64,000 bases of DNA from Acetobacteraceae bacterium (GTDB lineage: Bacteria; Pseudomonadota; Alphaproteobacteria; Acetobacterales; Acetobacteraceae), in the NCBI GenBank assembly GCA_003164135.1, contig PLSD01000018.1, positions 61,068-125,067 of the forward strand, in the 5' to 3' direction. Of the stretch, positions 8,329-15,702 are shown one piece after another (position 1 is the first letter of the stretch; every line of letters starts with the position of its first letter). A model generated the notes under the pieces. The model worked only from the letters and a program-made list of their open reading frames with translations, had not been told where the DNA came from and did not search any database. Both the position numbers and the translations under genes were made by a program.

Positions 8329-9138
8329 TCAGGCTGCCTGTTCGGTTGCGGCGACGCGGTCATCAGCGGCGTCGGCCTTGGGTTTGGGTTTGGGTTTGCC
8401 CGCGTCCGTGAGGAAGCTTTGCAGGTTCTGGCGGATGAGGATGCCGGGTTTGCCCTCGGCCAGCAGGACAAAGCCCTGGATGACGACGTGGCGCTCGCGC
8501 TCCAGCTCGTGCGCGAGGTACTTGAGCCGGTTGCCTAGCGGCAGCGCGATGAGGTTGGCAAAGCCGACGCCGTAAATGGTGGCAACAAAGGCGGTAGCGA
8601 TGCCCTGACCCAGCTCCTCGGGGTGGTCGAGGCGCATCATGACGTGGATGAGGCCGAGCACGGCACCCATGACGCCGATGGTGGGCGAGTAGCCGCCGGC
8701 GGCTTCCCAGACTTCGGCCGGAGTTTCCTGGATACGGCCGGTGTTCTCGGCCAAGATGCCGAGGATGGCGGGCAGGTCCTCGGGCGAGGTGTTGTCGATG
8801 ATCATCTGCAGGCCCTGTTTCTGGAACGGATCTTTGACGTCGCCGACGACGTTCTCCAGCGCCAGGGTGCCCTGGCTGCGGGCCAGCGAGGACCATTCGG
8901 CGACCTGTTCGATGAATTTGCGCAGGTCAGTTTTTGGAGGGTTGGCCAGCCAGAAGATGCCTTGCATGCCGGTGAGCACGCGGGCGATGCCAAATTGCGT
9001 CAGCAGCGCCGCGAAGGAGCCGCCGATGACGATGATGACGGCGGTGAGGCTGCACAAGGAAGACAGCGGGTCGGAGTCCGACAGGGCGCCGCCGATGATG
9101 ACAAGAAAGCCGCAGAGCAATCCCAGCAGGCTCGTCAT
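8329..9138 (-). CDS. motA: Flagellar stator protein MotA (PomA-like length)
   Basis: A 269-residue MotA/TolQ/ExbB-family stator A subunit. Two N-terminal membrane helices (about 3-20 and 30-50), a cytoplasmic loop with conserved Arg/Glu around SSLARSQGTLALE, and the C-terminal pair with GVMGAVLGLIHVM and TIYGVGFANLIALP match the PomA/MotA short class. The open frame extends upstream to 9576, but the ATG at 9138 begins MTSLLGLLCGF and overlaps the fliA stop as ATGA; the upstream part is a shadow of fliA. The C-terminal tail is Lys/Pro-rich. Confidence 0.95.
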   Translation of the reverse strand: MTSLLGLLCGFLVIIGGALSDSDPLSSLCSLTAVIIVIGGSFAALLTQFGIARVLTGMQGIFWLANPPKTDLRKFIEQVAEWSSLARSQGTLALENVVGDVKDPFQKQGLQMIIDNTSPEDLPAILGILAENTGRIQETPAEVWEAAGGYSPTIGVMGAVLGLIHVMMRLDHPEELGQGIATAFVATIYGVGFANLIALPLGNRLKYLAHELERERHVVIQGFVLLAEGKPGILIRQNLQSFLTDAGKPKPKPKADAADDRVAATEQAA

Positions 9139-9707
9139 GATACGGTTTCTCCCTTCAAGGCGGCATTCATGTGGATCGCCAGACTTTCCAGCGCGCGCTT
9201 GCGGATTCGCGAAGCGTAGCCCTCGCTCAGGTCGAGAATGGCAGCGACCTCGCGGTTGTTCATTTCGTCGTAGAAATGCAGGGCCAGCACCTGGTATTCG
9301 AGTGCCGGCAAGGTTTTGAGGGCCTCGACCAGGAGGTGGCGGGCGTCGGCGCGCAGCAGCAGGGCAAGCGGGTCGTCGGGCGAGGTGCCCCCCATGAAGG
9401 CGGCCGTGTCCACGGCGTCGGCGTCGAGCATGAACTCGCCGCGCCGCTGCGTACCGTCGCGGCGAAGGCCGTCGATCATGGCGCCACGGATGCGCCTTGC
9501 GGCGAAGGCTTCGAAGGCGACGCCGTGGGTGCGGTCGAAGCGGCCCATCGCCTCCAGCATGCCGATGGCGCCCCATTGCAGCAGCTCGTCAAACTCGGCC
9601 CAGGGCATGCGTGATTTGAGCATGAGCGCGGTGCGCTTGATCCAGCCGCCGTAGAGCGCGGTTAGATGCGGCTGGTCCGGAGTGAGGGTGGCAGGGCCGT
9701 TATCCAT
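9135..9707 (-). CDS. fliA: Flagellar sigma factor FliA (sigma-28), shortened form
   Basis: A 190-residue sigma-70-family factor for late flagellar promoters. Region 2 is clear (DELLQWGAIGMLEAMGRFD, then RIRGAMIDGLRR), and region 4 is clear (LPALEYQVLALHFYDEMN, then a helix-turn-helix with SEGYASRIRKRAL). The stretch between them is only about 26 residues, whereas E. coli FliA has about 80, so most of region 3 is missing. The start at 9707 (MDNGPATL) overlaps the flhA end by a few bases; the open frame upstream to 9797 lies inside flhA. motA follows with an ATGA overlap. Confidence 0.85.
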   Translation of the reverse strand: MDNGPATLTPDQPHLTALYGGWIKRTALMLKSRMPWAEFDELLQWGAIGMLEAMGRFDRTHGVAFEAFAARRIRGAMIDGLRRDGTQRRGEFMLDADAVDTAAFMGGTSPDDPLALLLRADARHLLVEALKTLPALEYQVLALHFYDEMNNREVAAILDLSEGYASRIRKRALESLAIHMNAALKGETVS

Positions 9708-11796
9708 TGGCGGCGCCCGGCTCGGCGGTGTGGACGACCTGCAGGGGCAGGGTTTCGGGAATTTCCTCCAGCGCGAGGACGGGGATGATGCCGCCAATGG
9801 CGCGCGCGATGGCGCGGCGGATGACGCCTTGCACGACCAGCACGGGTTTCAGGCCGCGCAGGCGCATGGCGCGGGCGGCGTTTTCGGCGGCCTGGCGCAG
9901 ATGCGTGGCGGTTTCGGCTTCCACCTCCGGGCCGAGGCCACTCTCGCGCCCGGTGCGCAGGGATTTGGCGACCAGCTCCTCCAGACGCTGTTGCAGCACG
10001 GCGACGCGCAAAGTTGGCTCAGCGCCCGCGACCTGGGTAACGATGAAGCGGCCGAGGCGCAGGCGCACGGCGGCGAGGAGTTTTTCGATGTCCTTGGTGC
10101 CGCCGTCGGCGGCTTCGACCAGGGCCTCGCCGATGCGCTCGAAGTCGCGGATCGGCACTTCCTCGGCCAGCAGGCCCTGCAGCACCTGGCGGATGAGGCC
10201 GATGGAGAGGTTGGTGCGCAAATCTTCCGCGAGGCGGGGGGTGGTTTCGGCGAGGCGGGTCATCAGGCCCTCGACCTGCGGGCGGCCGAGCAGTTCGGCG
10301 CCGTGGCGTTTGAGGATTTCCGCGAAATGCGTGGCCATGGCGCTGGGGGCGTCGACCACGGTGTAGCCGAGGTCTTCGGCGGCGGGGATGCCGCCCTGGG
10401 GGATCCAGACCGCGGCCTGGCCGAAGGCGGGGTCTTTGACGATGCGGCCGATGCTGAGTTTTTCGGTGACCATCGGGCCTTCGATGGCGAGCCATTGGCC
10501 GGGCCATGCTTCCCCACCGCCGATGGAGGCGCCGCGCAAGGTGAAACGGTAGCCGTGCGCGGGGAGATCCGAGGAGTCCCGGATATGCACGGCGGGGACC
10601 AGGAAGCCCATGGCGCGGCCGTAGCGCTGGCGCACGGCGGTGAGGCGGTTGAGTAGACGCCCCTCCCCCGGCCCAACCAGCGGTGCCAGCGCGAAGCCGA
10701 TGTTCATGCCCAGCGGGTCAACGCCGGTGACGTCGATCAGGGAGTCGGTTTTGACCTCGTTGTTCTGCGCGGCAGCGGGGGCAATGCCGGCGGCGGCCGC
10801 TTCGTCCTGGGCTTTGGCGGTCTGCGACAGGCGCCAGGCGGCGGTGCCCAGGGCGGCGGCGAAGATGAGGAAGGGGACGTGCGCCATTTGGGGCACGAGG
10901 CCGATGGCGCCCATGATGGCGGCGGCGATGGCCAAAGCCTGCGGGTATTTGCTGAGCTGGGATTTGATCTGCTGGCCGATGTCCTCGCCGGTGGCGACGC
11001 GGGTGACGACGAGGCCGGCGGCAACGGAAATGGTGAGCGAGGGGATTTGCGCGGCAAGGCCGTCCCCCACCGTGAGCAGCGTGTAGGTGCGGGCGGCGTC
11101 GGCCAAAGGCAGGCCGTCCTGCAGGGTGCCGATGACGAGGCCGCCGAGCATGTTGACTACCAGGATGATCATGGCTGCAACGACGTCCCCCCGGACGAAT
11201 TTGGAGGCACCGTCCATGGCGCCGAAGAAATCGGCTTCGCGGCGCAAATTGTCGCGGCGGCGCTCGGCGGCTTGCGGGCTAAGGATGCCGGCGTTGATTT
11301 CGGCGTCGATGGCCATTTGGCGGCCGGGCAGAGAGTCCAGCATGAAGCGGGCGGAGACTTCCGCGACGCGGCTGGCGCCCTTGGTGACGACCATGAAGTT
11401 GATGATGATGAGAATGACGAAAATGATGCCGCCGACGACGAAGTTACCGCCGACGGCGAACTGGCCGAAGGATTCGATGACGCGGCCGGCCGCACCGGGG
11501 CCGGTGTAGCCGTTGAGCAGGATGGCGCGCGCGGTGGCGACGTTGAGGGCCAGACGCATGAGCGTGGTGGCGAGCAGCACGGAGGGGAAGGAGGAGAATT
11601 CCGACGGCGAGGGAATGTAGAGGCTGGCGCCGAGGATGACGAGGCCGGCGGAGATGTTGAGCGCGAACAGGAAGGAGATGGCTGCCGGGGGCAGCGGCAC
11701 CACGAGCATCGCCAGCACCAGCAGGATGACGATGGGGCCGGAGAGCTGGGTGGCGCTGAGCGAGCCGGGGCGCGGCAGGATGGCGGCTTCAGCCAT
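9700..11796 (-). CDS. flhA: Flagellar export gate protein FlhA
   Basis: A 698-residue inner-membrane export gate component. About eight membrane helices occupy residues 15-325; the cytoplasmic FHIPEP-family signature lies around 120-165, with GGNFVVGGIIFVILIIIN and SARFMLDSLPGRQM. The C-terminal half is the soluble ring that docks chaperone-substrate complexes and forms the nonamer. Length equals that of other FlhA proteins. It overlaps fliQ by 8 nt and fliA at its 3' end. In this operon it is separated from fliR and flhB, which lie at 32-34 kb. Confidence 0.97.
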   Translation of the reverse strand: MAEAAILPRPGSLSATQLSGPIVILLVLAMLVVPLPPAAISFLFALNISAGLVILGASLYIPSPSEFSSFPSVLLATTLMRLALNVATARAILLNGYTGPGAAGRVIESFGQFAVGGNFVVGGIIFVILIIINFMVVTKGASRVAEVSARFMLDSLPGRQMAIDAEINAGILSPQAAERRRDNLRREADFFGAMDGASKFVRGDVVAAMIILVVNMLGGLVIGTLQDGLPLADAARTYTLLTVGDGLAAQIPSLTISVAAGLVVTRVATGEDIGQQIKSQLSKYPQALAIAAAIMGAIGLVPQMAHVPFLIFAAALGTAAWRLSQTAKAQDEAAAAGIAPAAAQNNEVKTDSLIDVTGVDPLGMNIGFALAPLVGPGEGRLLNRLTAVRQRYGRAMGFLVPAVHIRDSSDLPAHGYRFTLRGASIGGGEAWPGQWLAIEGPMVTEKLSIGRIVKDPAFGQAAVWIPQGGIPAAEDLGYTVVDAPSAMATHFAEILKRHGAELLGRPQVEGLMTRLAETTPRLAEDLRTNLSIGLIRQVLQGLLAEEVPIRDFERIGEALVEAADGGTKDIEKLLAAVRLRLGRFIVTQVAGAEPTLRVAVLQQRLEELVAKSLRTGRESGLGPEVEAETATHLRQAAENAARAMRLRGLKPVLVVQGVIRRAIARAIGGIIPVLALEEIPETLPLQVVHTAEPGAANG

Positions 11797-12052
11797 GGAT
11801 CAGCCCCGGAATCGCGTGGAAGAGGTCGATGGCGTAGTGCTCGACGCCGCCCAGCATGAGCGGGCCGGCGGTGGTGGTGAGTGCGGCCATGCCGGCGAGT
11901 TTGAGCACGAAGGGGATCGAGGCTTCACGGATCTGCGTGGCGGTTTGCAGGATGCCCGCACCCAGGCCGATGATGAGCATGAGCAGCAGCACCGGCCCCG
12001 CGAGTTCCGCGAAAGCCGTCCACGCGCCGATGCTGACACCGTTTGAGGTCAT
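11789..12052 (-). CDS. fliQ: FliQ-family export gate protein, first copy
   Basis: An 87-residue protein with two membrane helices around a conserved FliQ core: VLLLMLIIGLGAGILQTATQ and then IREASIPFVLK. FliQ forms part of the FliP-FliQ-FliR export channel. Its ATG overlaps the fliM/N stop (ATGA) and its end overlaps flhA by 8 nt. A second, clearly different FliQ (31868-32143) sits in its usual place between fliP and fliR, so this is a paralogue. Which copy works in the channel, or whether both do, cannot be told from the sequence. Confidence 0.88.
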   Translation of the reverse strand: MTSNGVSIGAWTAFAELAGPVLLLMLIIGLGAGILQTATQIREASIPFVLKLAGMAALTTTAGPLMLGGVEHYAIDLFHAIPGLIHG

Positions 12053-12426
12053 GCCCCGGCCTCGTTCGCGGCGTCCATGTCCTCAGCCAAGGCGGTGACG
12101 CGCACGCCGTAGCGGTCGTTGGCGACGGCGACGACTTCGCCGTAGGCAAGTTTTTGGCCGTTGGCGAAAATGGTGAGGGGTTCGCCAACCATTTGGTCGA
12201 GCGTGACGACCTGACCGTGGCGGAGCTGGCGCAGGTCTTTGACCGTGATCTGGGTGCGGCCGAGTTCGACGGTGAGCGCGACCTGCACGCGGTCCAACAC
12301 GTTTTTTCCGGTGATGGCGGGGGCGCCGCGGGTTTGCGGCTGGATGCGCTCCAGCTCGACACGCTCGTGTTCGGGGGCCATGTTTTTTTCGCCCGCCGTG
12401 GTGGTGCGTTCTTTCTGGTCGGCCAT
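12049..12426 (-). CDS. fliN: FliN made from an internal start within fliM/N
   Basis: Translation from the in-frame ATG at 12426 would give a 125-residue protein starting MADQKERTTT, close to normal FliN length (about 110-140). It ends with a full SpoA domain that forms the lower part of the C-ring. The start has AAGGAG at a spacing of 8 nt, as good as any in the operon. A strict fusion gives FliM and FliN at 1:1, while known C-rings contain about three FliN per FliM, so an extra free FliN would make sense. Internal initiation itself is inference. Confidence 0.65.
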   Translation of the reverse strand: MADQKERTTTAGEKNMAPEHERVELERIQPQTRGAPAITGKNVLDRVQVALTVELGRTQITVKDLRQLRHGQVVTLDQMVGEPLTIFANGQKLAYGEVVAVANDRYGVRVTALAEDMDAANEAGA

Positions 12427-13323
12427 GGATGCGTCTCCTTCAGTGGGGCCGTCCGCCTTCACGCGGCAGCAAACGTAGCCGTCGTTCTGGCCGTACTCGG
12501 CGTGGAACAGGTCGATGCCGCCGGAGACGGCGATTGCCTCCGGGGACAGAGCGAACGGCAGGATTTTGCCGGGATGCAGGGCTTCGAACACGGCCAGCGG
12601 CACGGTGACGCGGGCAAGTTCGAAGCAGATGTCCACCGGCGTGGTTTCGGCGAGGGTCTCGATGGCCGCGGCCCAGCCGGCGTCGGCGCCGCGCTGGCCG
12701 AGCAGGCCCGATTGCGAGGCGACCTTGGCCTCCAAAGGTTCGAACCCTGCATAGGGGGCAATGAGCTTGATGGTGCCGGTGCCGAGCGCGGTTTCGAAAA
12801 TACCGGTGACGCAGATCATCCAGTCCTGGCCGTCGGCGATGGCGAGCATGCCGGTGGCATTTTCATAAGCAATGGGGGTGAGGTTGAGCTGGGCCAGGGG
12901 GCTTAACGTTTCCTGGATGGTCGCCAGGGAGAGGTCGATCATCTGCTTGCCGATGCGCGCTTCCAGGGCGGAGAGCTCGTAACGCTCGAACGGGTGGGAG
13001 GCGGTGGCGCCGCACATGGCGTCGACCACGGCGCCGATGAGGTCACCGTCAATCGCCAGGAGCATGCGGCCGCGTAAGGGGGCGAGTTCGCTGACGCCGG
13101 CGAGCATGACCTCGGGCAGTTGCGACATCGCGGCTTCGTGGCTGGTGACGCCGTTGATGCAGCTGAGCAGCTGTACGCTGTGGCGCATGCGCTGGAACAG
13201 GGCGAAGGCGATCTGGCGCATGAAACGGTCGGAAAGGTTTTCCATGAGCAGCGAGCGCAGCTGCGGGGCGCGCATGGAATCCAGCAGGTCGAGGGCTTCG
13301 ACGTCCTGCGGTTGTTCAAGCAT
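12049..13323 (-). CDS. fliM: Flagellar motor switch protein: FliM-FliN fusion
   Basis: A 424-residue open frame containing both C-ring switch proteins. Residues 1-299 are FliM: a short acidic N-terminus (DVEALDLLD, reminiscent of the CheY-binding EIDALL motif), a CheC-like middle domain, and a SpoA domain at about 225-287. After a linker (KADGPTEGD), residues 300-424 match a whole FliN with its SpoA domain (VQVALTVELGRTQITVKDL). There is no stop between them. A Shine-Dalgarno and an ATG stand exactly at the junction, so a separate FliN is probably made too. It overlaps fliK by 8 nt and fliQ as ATGA. Confidence 0.9.
   Translation of the reverse strand: MLEQPQDVEALDLLDSMRAPQLRSLLMENLSDRFMRQIAFALFQRMRHSVQLLSCINGVTSHEAAMSQLPEVMLAGVSELAPLRGRMLLAIDGDLIGAVVDAMCGATASHPFERYELSALEARIGKQMIDLSLATIQETLSPLAQLNLTPIAYENATGMLAIADGQDWMICVTGIFETALGTGTIKLIAPYAGFEPLEAKVASQSGLLGQRGADAGWAAAIETLAETTPVDICFELARVTVPLAVFEALHPGKILPFALSPEAIAVSGGIDLFHAEYGQNDGYVCCRVKADGPTEGDASMADQKERTTTAGEKNMAPEHERVELERIQPQTRGAPAITGKNVLDRVQVALTVELGRTQITVKDLRQLRHGQVVTLDQMVGEPLTIFANGQKLAYGEVVAVANDRYGVRVTALAEDMDAANEAGA
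12435..12440 (-). promoter_or_regulatory. Internal ribosome binding site for FliN
   Basis: AAGGAG on the minus strand, 8 nt before the internal ATG at 12426, inside the fliM/N open frame. A perfect site at exactly the domain boundary is unlikely to be chance and decides the proposed separate FliN start. Confidence 0.65.
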
Positions 13324-14683
13324 AGGCGCTTACCCCGCTGGGAGTGGCGGCAGCGGGGGTGACGGCTGCCACGGGGGATGGGGTGGAGGTGGTGGCGCGC
13401 TGGTTGTTGGCGCCGTGCTGGCCGGGGTTTTGCGCGCCGCCGCCACTGACACCCGCCTGGCCGAGGGTGAGGCCGGTGGCGGCCATGGCTTGGCGCAGGC
13501 CGTCCATGCCCGCGTTGAGGAGCTGGGCGGTTTGCGGGGTGCTGGGCACGAAGAGGACGTTGACATGGCCGTTTTGGCCGAGGGCGAGGTGGACGGAGAG
13601 ATTGCCGAGGCCGGGAGGGTCCAGCTGGAGCACCGCGGTGGTTTGGCTGGCGTGGTGCATGGCGGTGACGGTGGCGGCCAGGGCGGCGGGGGTGGCAGCG
13701 GTGGGCGGCGTGGTGGGGGTGACGGCGGGCGCGGCGGTGACCGGCGCGGGGGGGCTGGGGGCGGTGGGGGCGAGCGTGGGCTGGGCGGCGAATGCGGGCG
13801 CGGTGGGGGTGGTGAGGGTGGTGAGGGTGGCAGGAGCCGGAGAGGTGATTGCGGGGGTGAGGCTGGTGGATTTTTTGTCGCCAAGGGCCGCCGCGCGGGG
13901 GGCGACGCTGACTGCGGCTGACACCGAGGCAACCGGGGGGGCGGCCAGGGGCGCGGTGAGCGCGGCTGGGGATTTGGCGGCGGGCTGGGGCGCGGTGGCG
14001 GCCAGCGCGGCGGCGGCGCTGGCCGGGGCCTGGGGGGTTGGCGCGATGGTGGCCACGGGCGCGTTGACGGCGGGGGTGACTGGCGGCGCGGCCGTGGTGC
14101 TGGCGGCGGCCGGCGTGGCGAGGCTGCCGTGTGCTGGGGCGGCCTGGGGGGGCGGAAATTGCGCCGGGGTGGGGGAGGATGCGTCCGCGGCGGCGGCGGA
14201 TGTGGTTGGGACGGTGGTTGGGGTGGTGGTTGGCTGGACCGGCGCGGCTTGGGATGAGGGCGGCGCGGTATCCGGCGCGGCGGGTTCCGCCGTGATGGCG
14301 CCGGGGACGGCCGGGATGGCCGTGCCAAGTGTGCCGGGGGGCGCTTTGGCGGCGGCGGCAGTGATGCCGGTGGGGGGGGGTGCCGCGGGGCTGGCCGGTG
14401 CATGGGCTGGGGTAGCGGCAGGGGTGGCGGCGCTGAGAAGCATGGCGGCAAAGGGGCTGAGGCCGGGCTGGGCGGGGTCGGTGTGTTTGCGCGGCGCGGT
14501 AGCCGCAACCGTGGCGGCGGCGGCGGATTTGGTGTTGTCCGGGGTGGCTTTGGCGGGGGCGGGTGCCGCGCCGGCCTCGGCAAGGGCGCTCGACCATGCC
14601 GCCGGGTTGGCGGATTGGGGGGTGGATGTGCTGGGGGTGGCAGCAGTGGGCGCGGCTTGGATGGGAGCGGTAGCGGCGGTCAC
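13316..14683 (-). CDS. fliK: Flagellar hook-length control protein FliK
   Basis: A 455-residue protein with a long low-complexity Ala/Pro/Thr-rich N-terminal two thirds, typical of the exported ruler part, and a C-terminal FliK domain at about 325-430: TTAVLQLDPPGLGNLSVHLA, then LRQAMAATGLTL. FliK measures the hook and switches FlhB specificity through this domain. It overlaps fliG as ATGA and fliM/N by 8 nt. The composition makes long opposite-strand open frames (for example 13344-14705 plus) that are only shadows. Confidence 0.87.
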   Translation of the reverse strand: MTAATAPIQAAPTAATPSTSTPQSANPAAWSSALAEAGAAPAPAKATPDNTKSAAAATVAATAPRKHTDPAQPGLSPFAAMLLSAATPAATPAHAPASPAAPPPTGITAAAAKAPPGTLGTAIPAVPGAITAEPAAPDTAPPSSQAAPVQPTTTPTTVPTTSAAAADASSPTPAQFPPPQAAPAHGSLATPAAASTTAAPPVTPAVNAPVATIAPTPQAPASAAAALAATAPQPAAKSPAALTAPLAAPPVASVSAAVSVAPRAAALGDKKSTSLTPAITSPAPATLTTLTTPTAPAFAAQPTLAPTAPSPPAPVTAAPAVTPTTPPTAATPAALAATVTAMHHASQTTAVLQLDPPGLGNLSVHLALGQNGHVNVLFVPSTPQTAQLLNAGMDGLRQAMAATGLTLGQAGVSGGGAQNPGQHGANNQRATTSTPSPVAAVTPAAATPSGVSAYA

Positions 14684-15702
14684 ACCATTTCCTCCGTGGC
14701 GCTGATGGTGATGCGGCCTTCGCCGGACAGGCGCAGGGCGACTTCCACCACCTCGGACTGCGCGGCCAGGGCGTCGGCGCGGCGCATGGGGGGGCCGCTG
14801 CGCAGTTCTTCCTTGAGGACTTCGACCTGGCGGGCGGAAAGATTCTGGAAGAAGCGGGCGCGCAGGGATTCGTCGACCAGGCGCAGCGCGGGGGCAAGTT
14901 TGTCGCCGGGGACCTCGCGCAACAGGATTTGCAGCGAACGGTCGGTGAGTTTGCCGAGGTCGAGGAAGGTGAACAGGTTTTCGCGGATTTTCTCTGCGGT
15001 TTTGGTGTCGCGCGCGTCAATGGCGCCGAGCACCATATCCGACATGCCGGTTTGCAGGTGGTTGAGGATGTCAGCGGTTTGCTTGGCGCCGCCGAGGTTG
15101 CCGACGCGGCGGCCGCCGGTGGCGCTATTGCTCATCAGCTCTTCGAGCATGTCGCGCAGCTCGATGACGGCACCGGGGGAGACCACGTCCAGCGTCGAGA
15201 AACGGTAGAGGGATTCGGCGGCCAGGGGCTCGGGCAAAAAGGTAAGCAGGTTGGCGCCGATTTCGTGCGGGATGTGGGCCAGCAACAGCGCGATGGTCTG
15301 CGGGCGCTCGTGGACCATTTGCATGGCGAGCGTGCGCGGGTCGGCGTTGGCGGGCAGGTGAAAGGCGGAGCGGCGCTCGGAGCGGCTGAGGCGGTCGAGG
15401 ATTTCGCGCGCCTGCGTTTCACCCAGGGCGGAGACCAGCACGCGGTTGAGGAATTTCATGCCGTCGCCGCCGACGCCGGTGATGCCGAGGTCGCTGGCGA
15501 AGGCGAGCATGATGTCCTCACGCACGGCCGGTGGGGTGGCTTTGAGTGTGGTCATGGCAAGGGAGATGCGGTTGACCGCGGCTTCGTCCATTTCGCGCAG
15601 TACAGCGGCTGCGGTTTCCTCGCCCAATTCGCGCAGGACCATGGCGGCGCGCTCGGCCCCGCTTAGCTGCGGGGCGGCGAGTTGCTTGGGAGTGTCATTC
15701 AT
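14680..15702 (-). CDS. fliG: Flagellar motor switch protein FliG
   Basis: A 340-residue C-ring rotor protein that meets the MotA stator. N-terminal, middle and C-terminal armadillo-like domains are all recognisable: GAERAAMVLRELGEE near residue 15, HERPQTIALLLAHI near 130, and the torque-helix region with LFTFLDLGKLTDRSLQILLR near 245. Length is standard. The start at 15702 (MNDTPKQL) overlaps the fliF stop by 8 nt; the open frame further upstream lies in fliF. Its end overlaps fliK as ATGA. Confidence 0.96.
   Translation of the reverse strand: MNDTPKQLAAPQLSGAERAAMVLRELGEETAAAVLREMDEAAVNRISLAMTTLKATPPAVREDIMLAFASDLGITGVGGDGMKFLNRVLVSALGETQAREILDRLSRSERRSAFHLPANADPRTLAMQMVHERPQTIALLLAHIPHEIGANLLTFLPEPLAAESLYRFSTLDVVSPGAVIELRDMLEELMSNSATGGRRVGNLGGAKQTADILNHLQTGMSDMVLGAIDARDTKTAEKIRENLFTFLDLGKLTDRSLQILLREVPGDKLAPALRLVDESLRARFFQNLSARQVEVLKEELRSGPPMRRADALAAQSEVVEVALRLSGEGRITISATEEMV

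Noticed and set aside
12381-12391. A-AAA-AAC slippery heptamer in the FliN part of fliM/N
   Set aside because: It fits the -1 frameshift rule, but I found no useful product in the other frame and FliN needs the zero frame. Probably Lys-codon chance.
13700-13860. Short GGTGGTG-type repeats that might suggest a repeat array
   Set aside because: They are Ala/Pro/Thr codon runs in the low-complexity part of fliK; no spacer-repeat pattern, so not CRISPR.
12939-15020. 693-residue minus-strand frame across fliK and fliG
   Set aside because: Out of frame with fliM, fliK and fliG, all of which have clear motifs; it is Arg/Pro/His shadow sequence.
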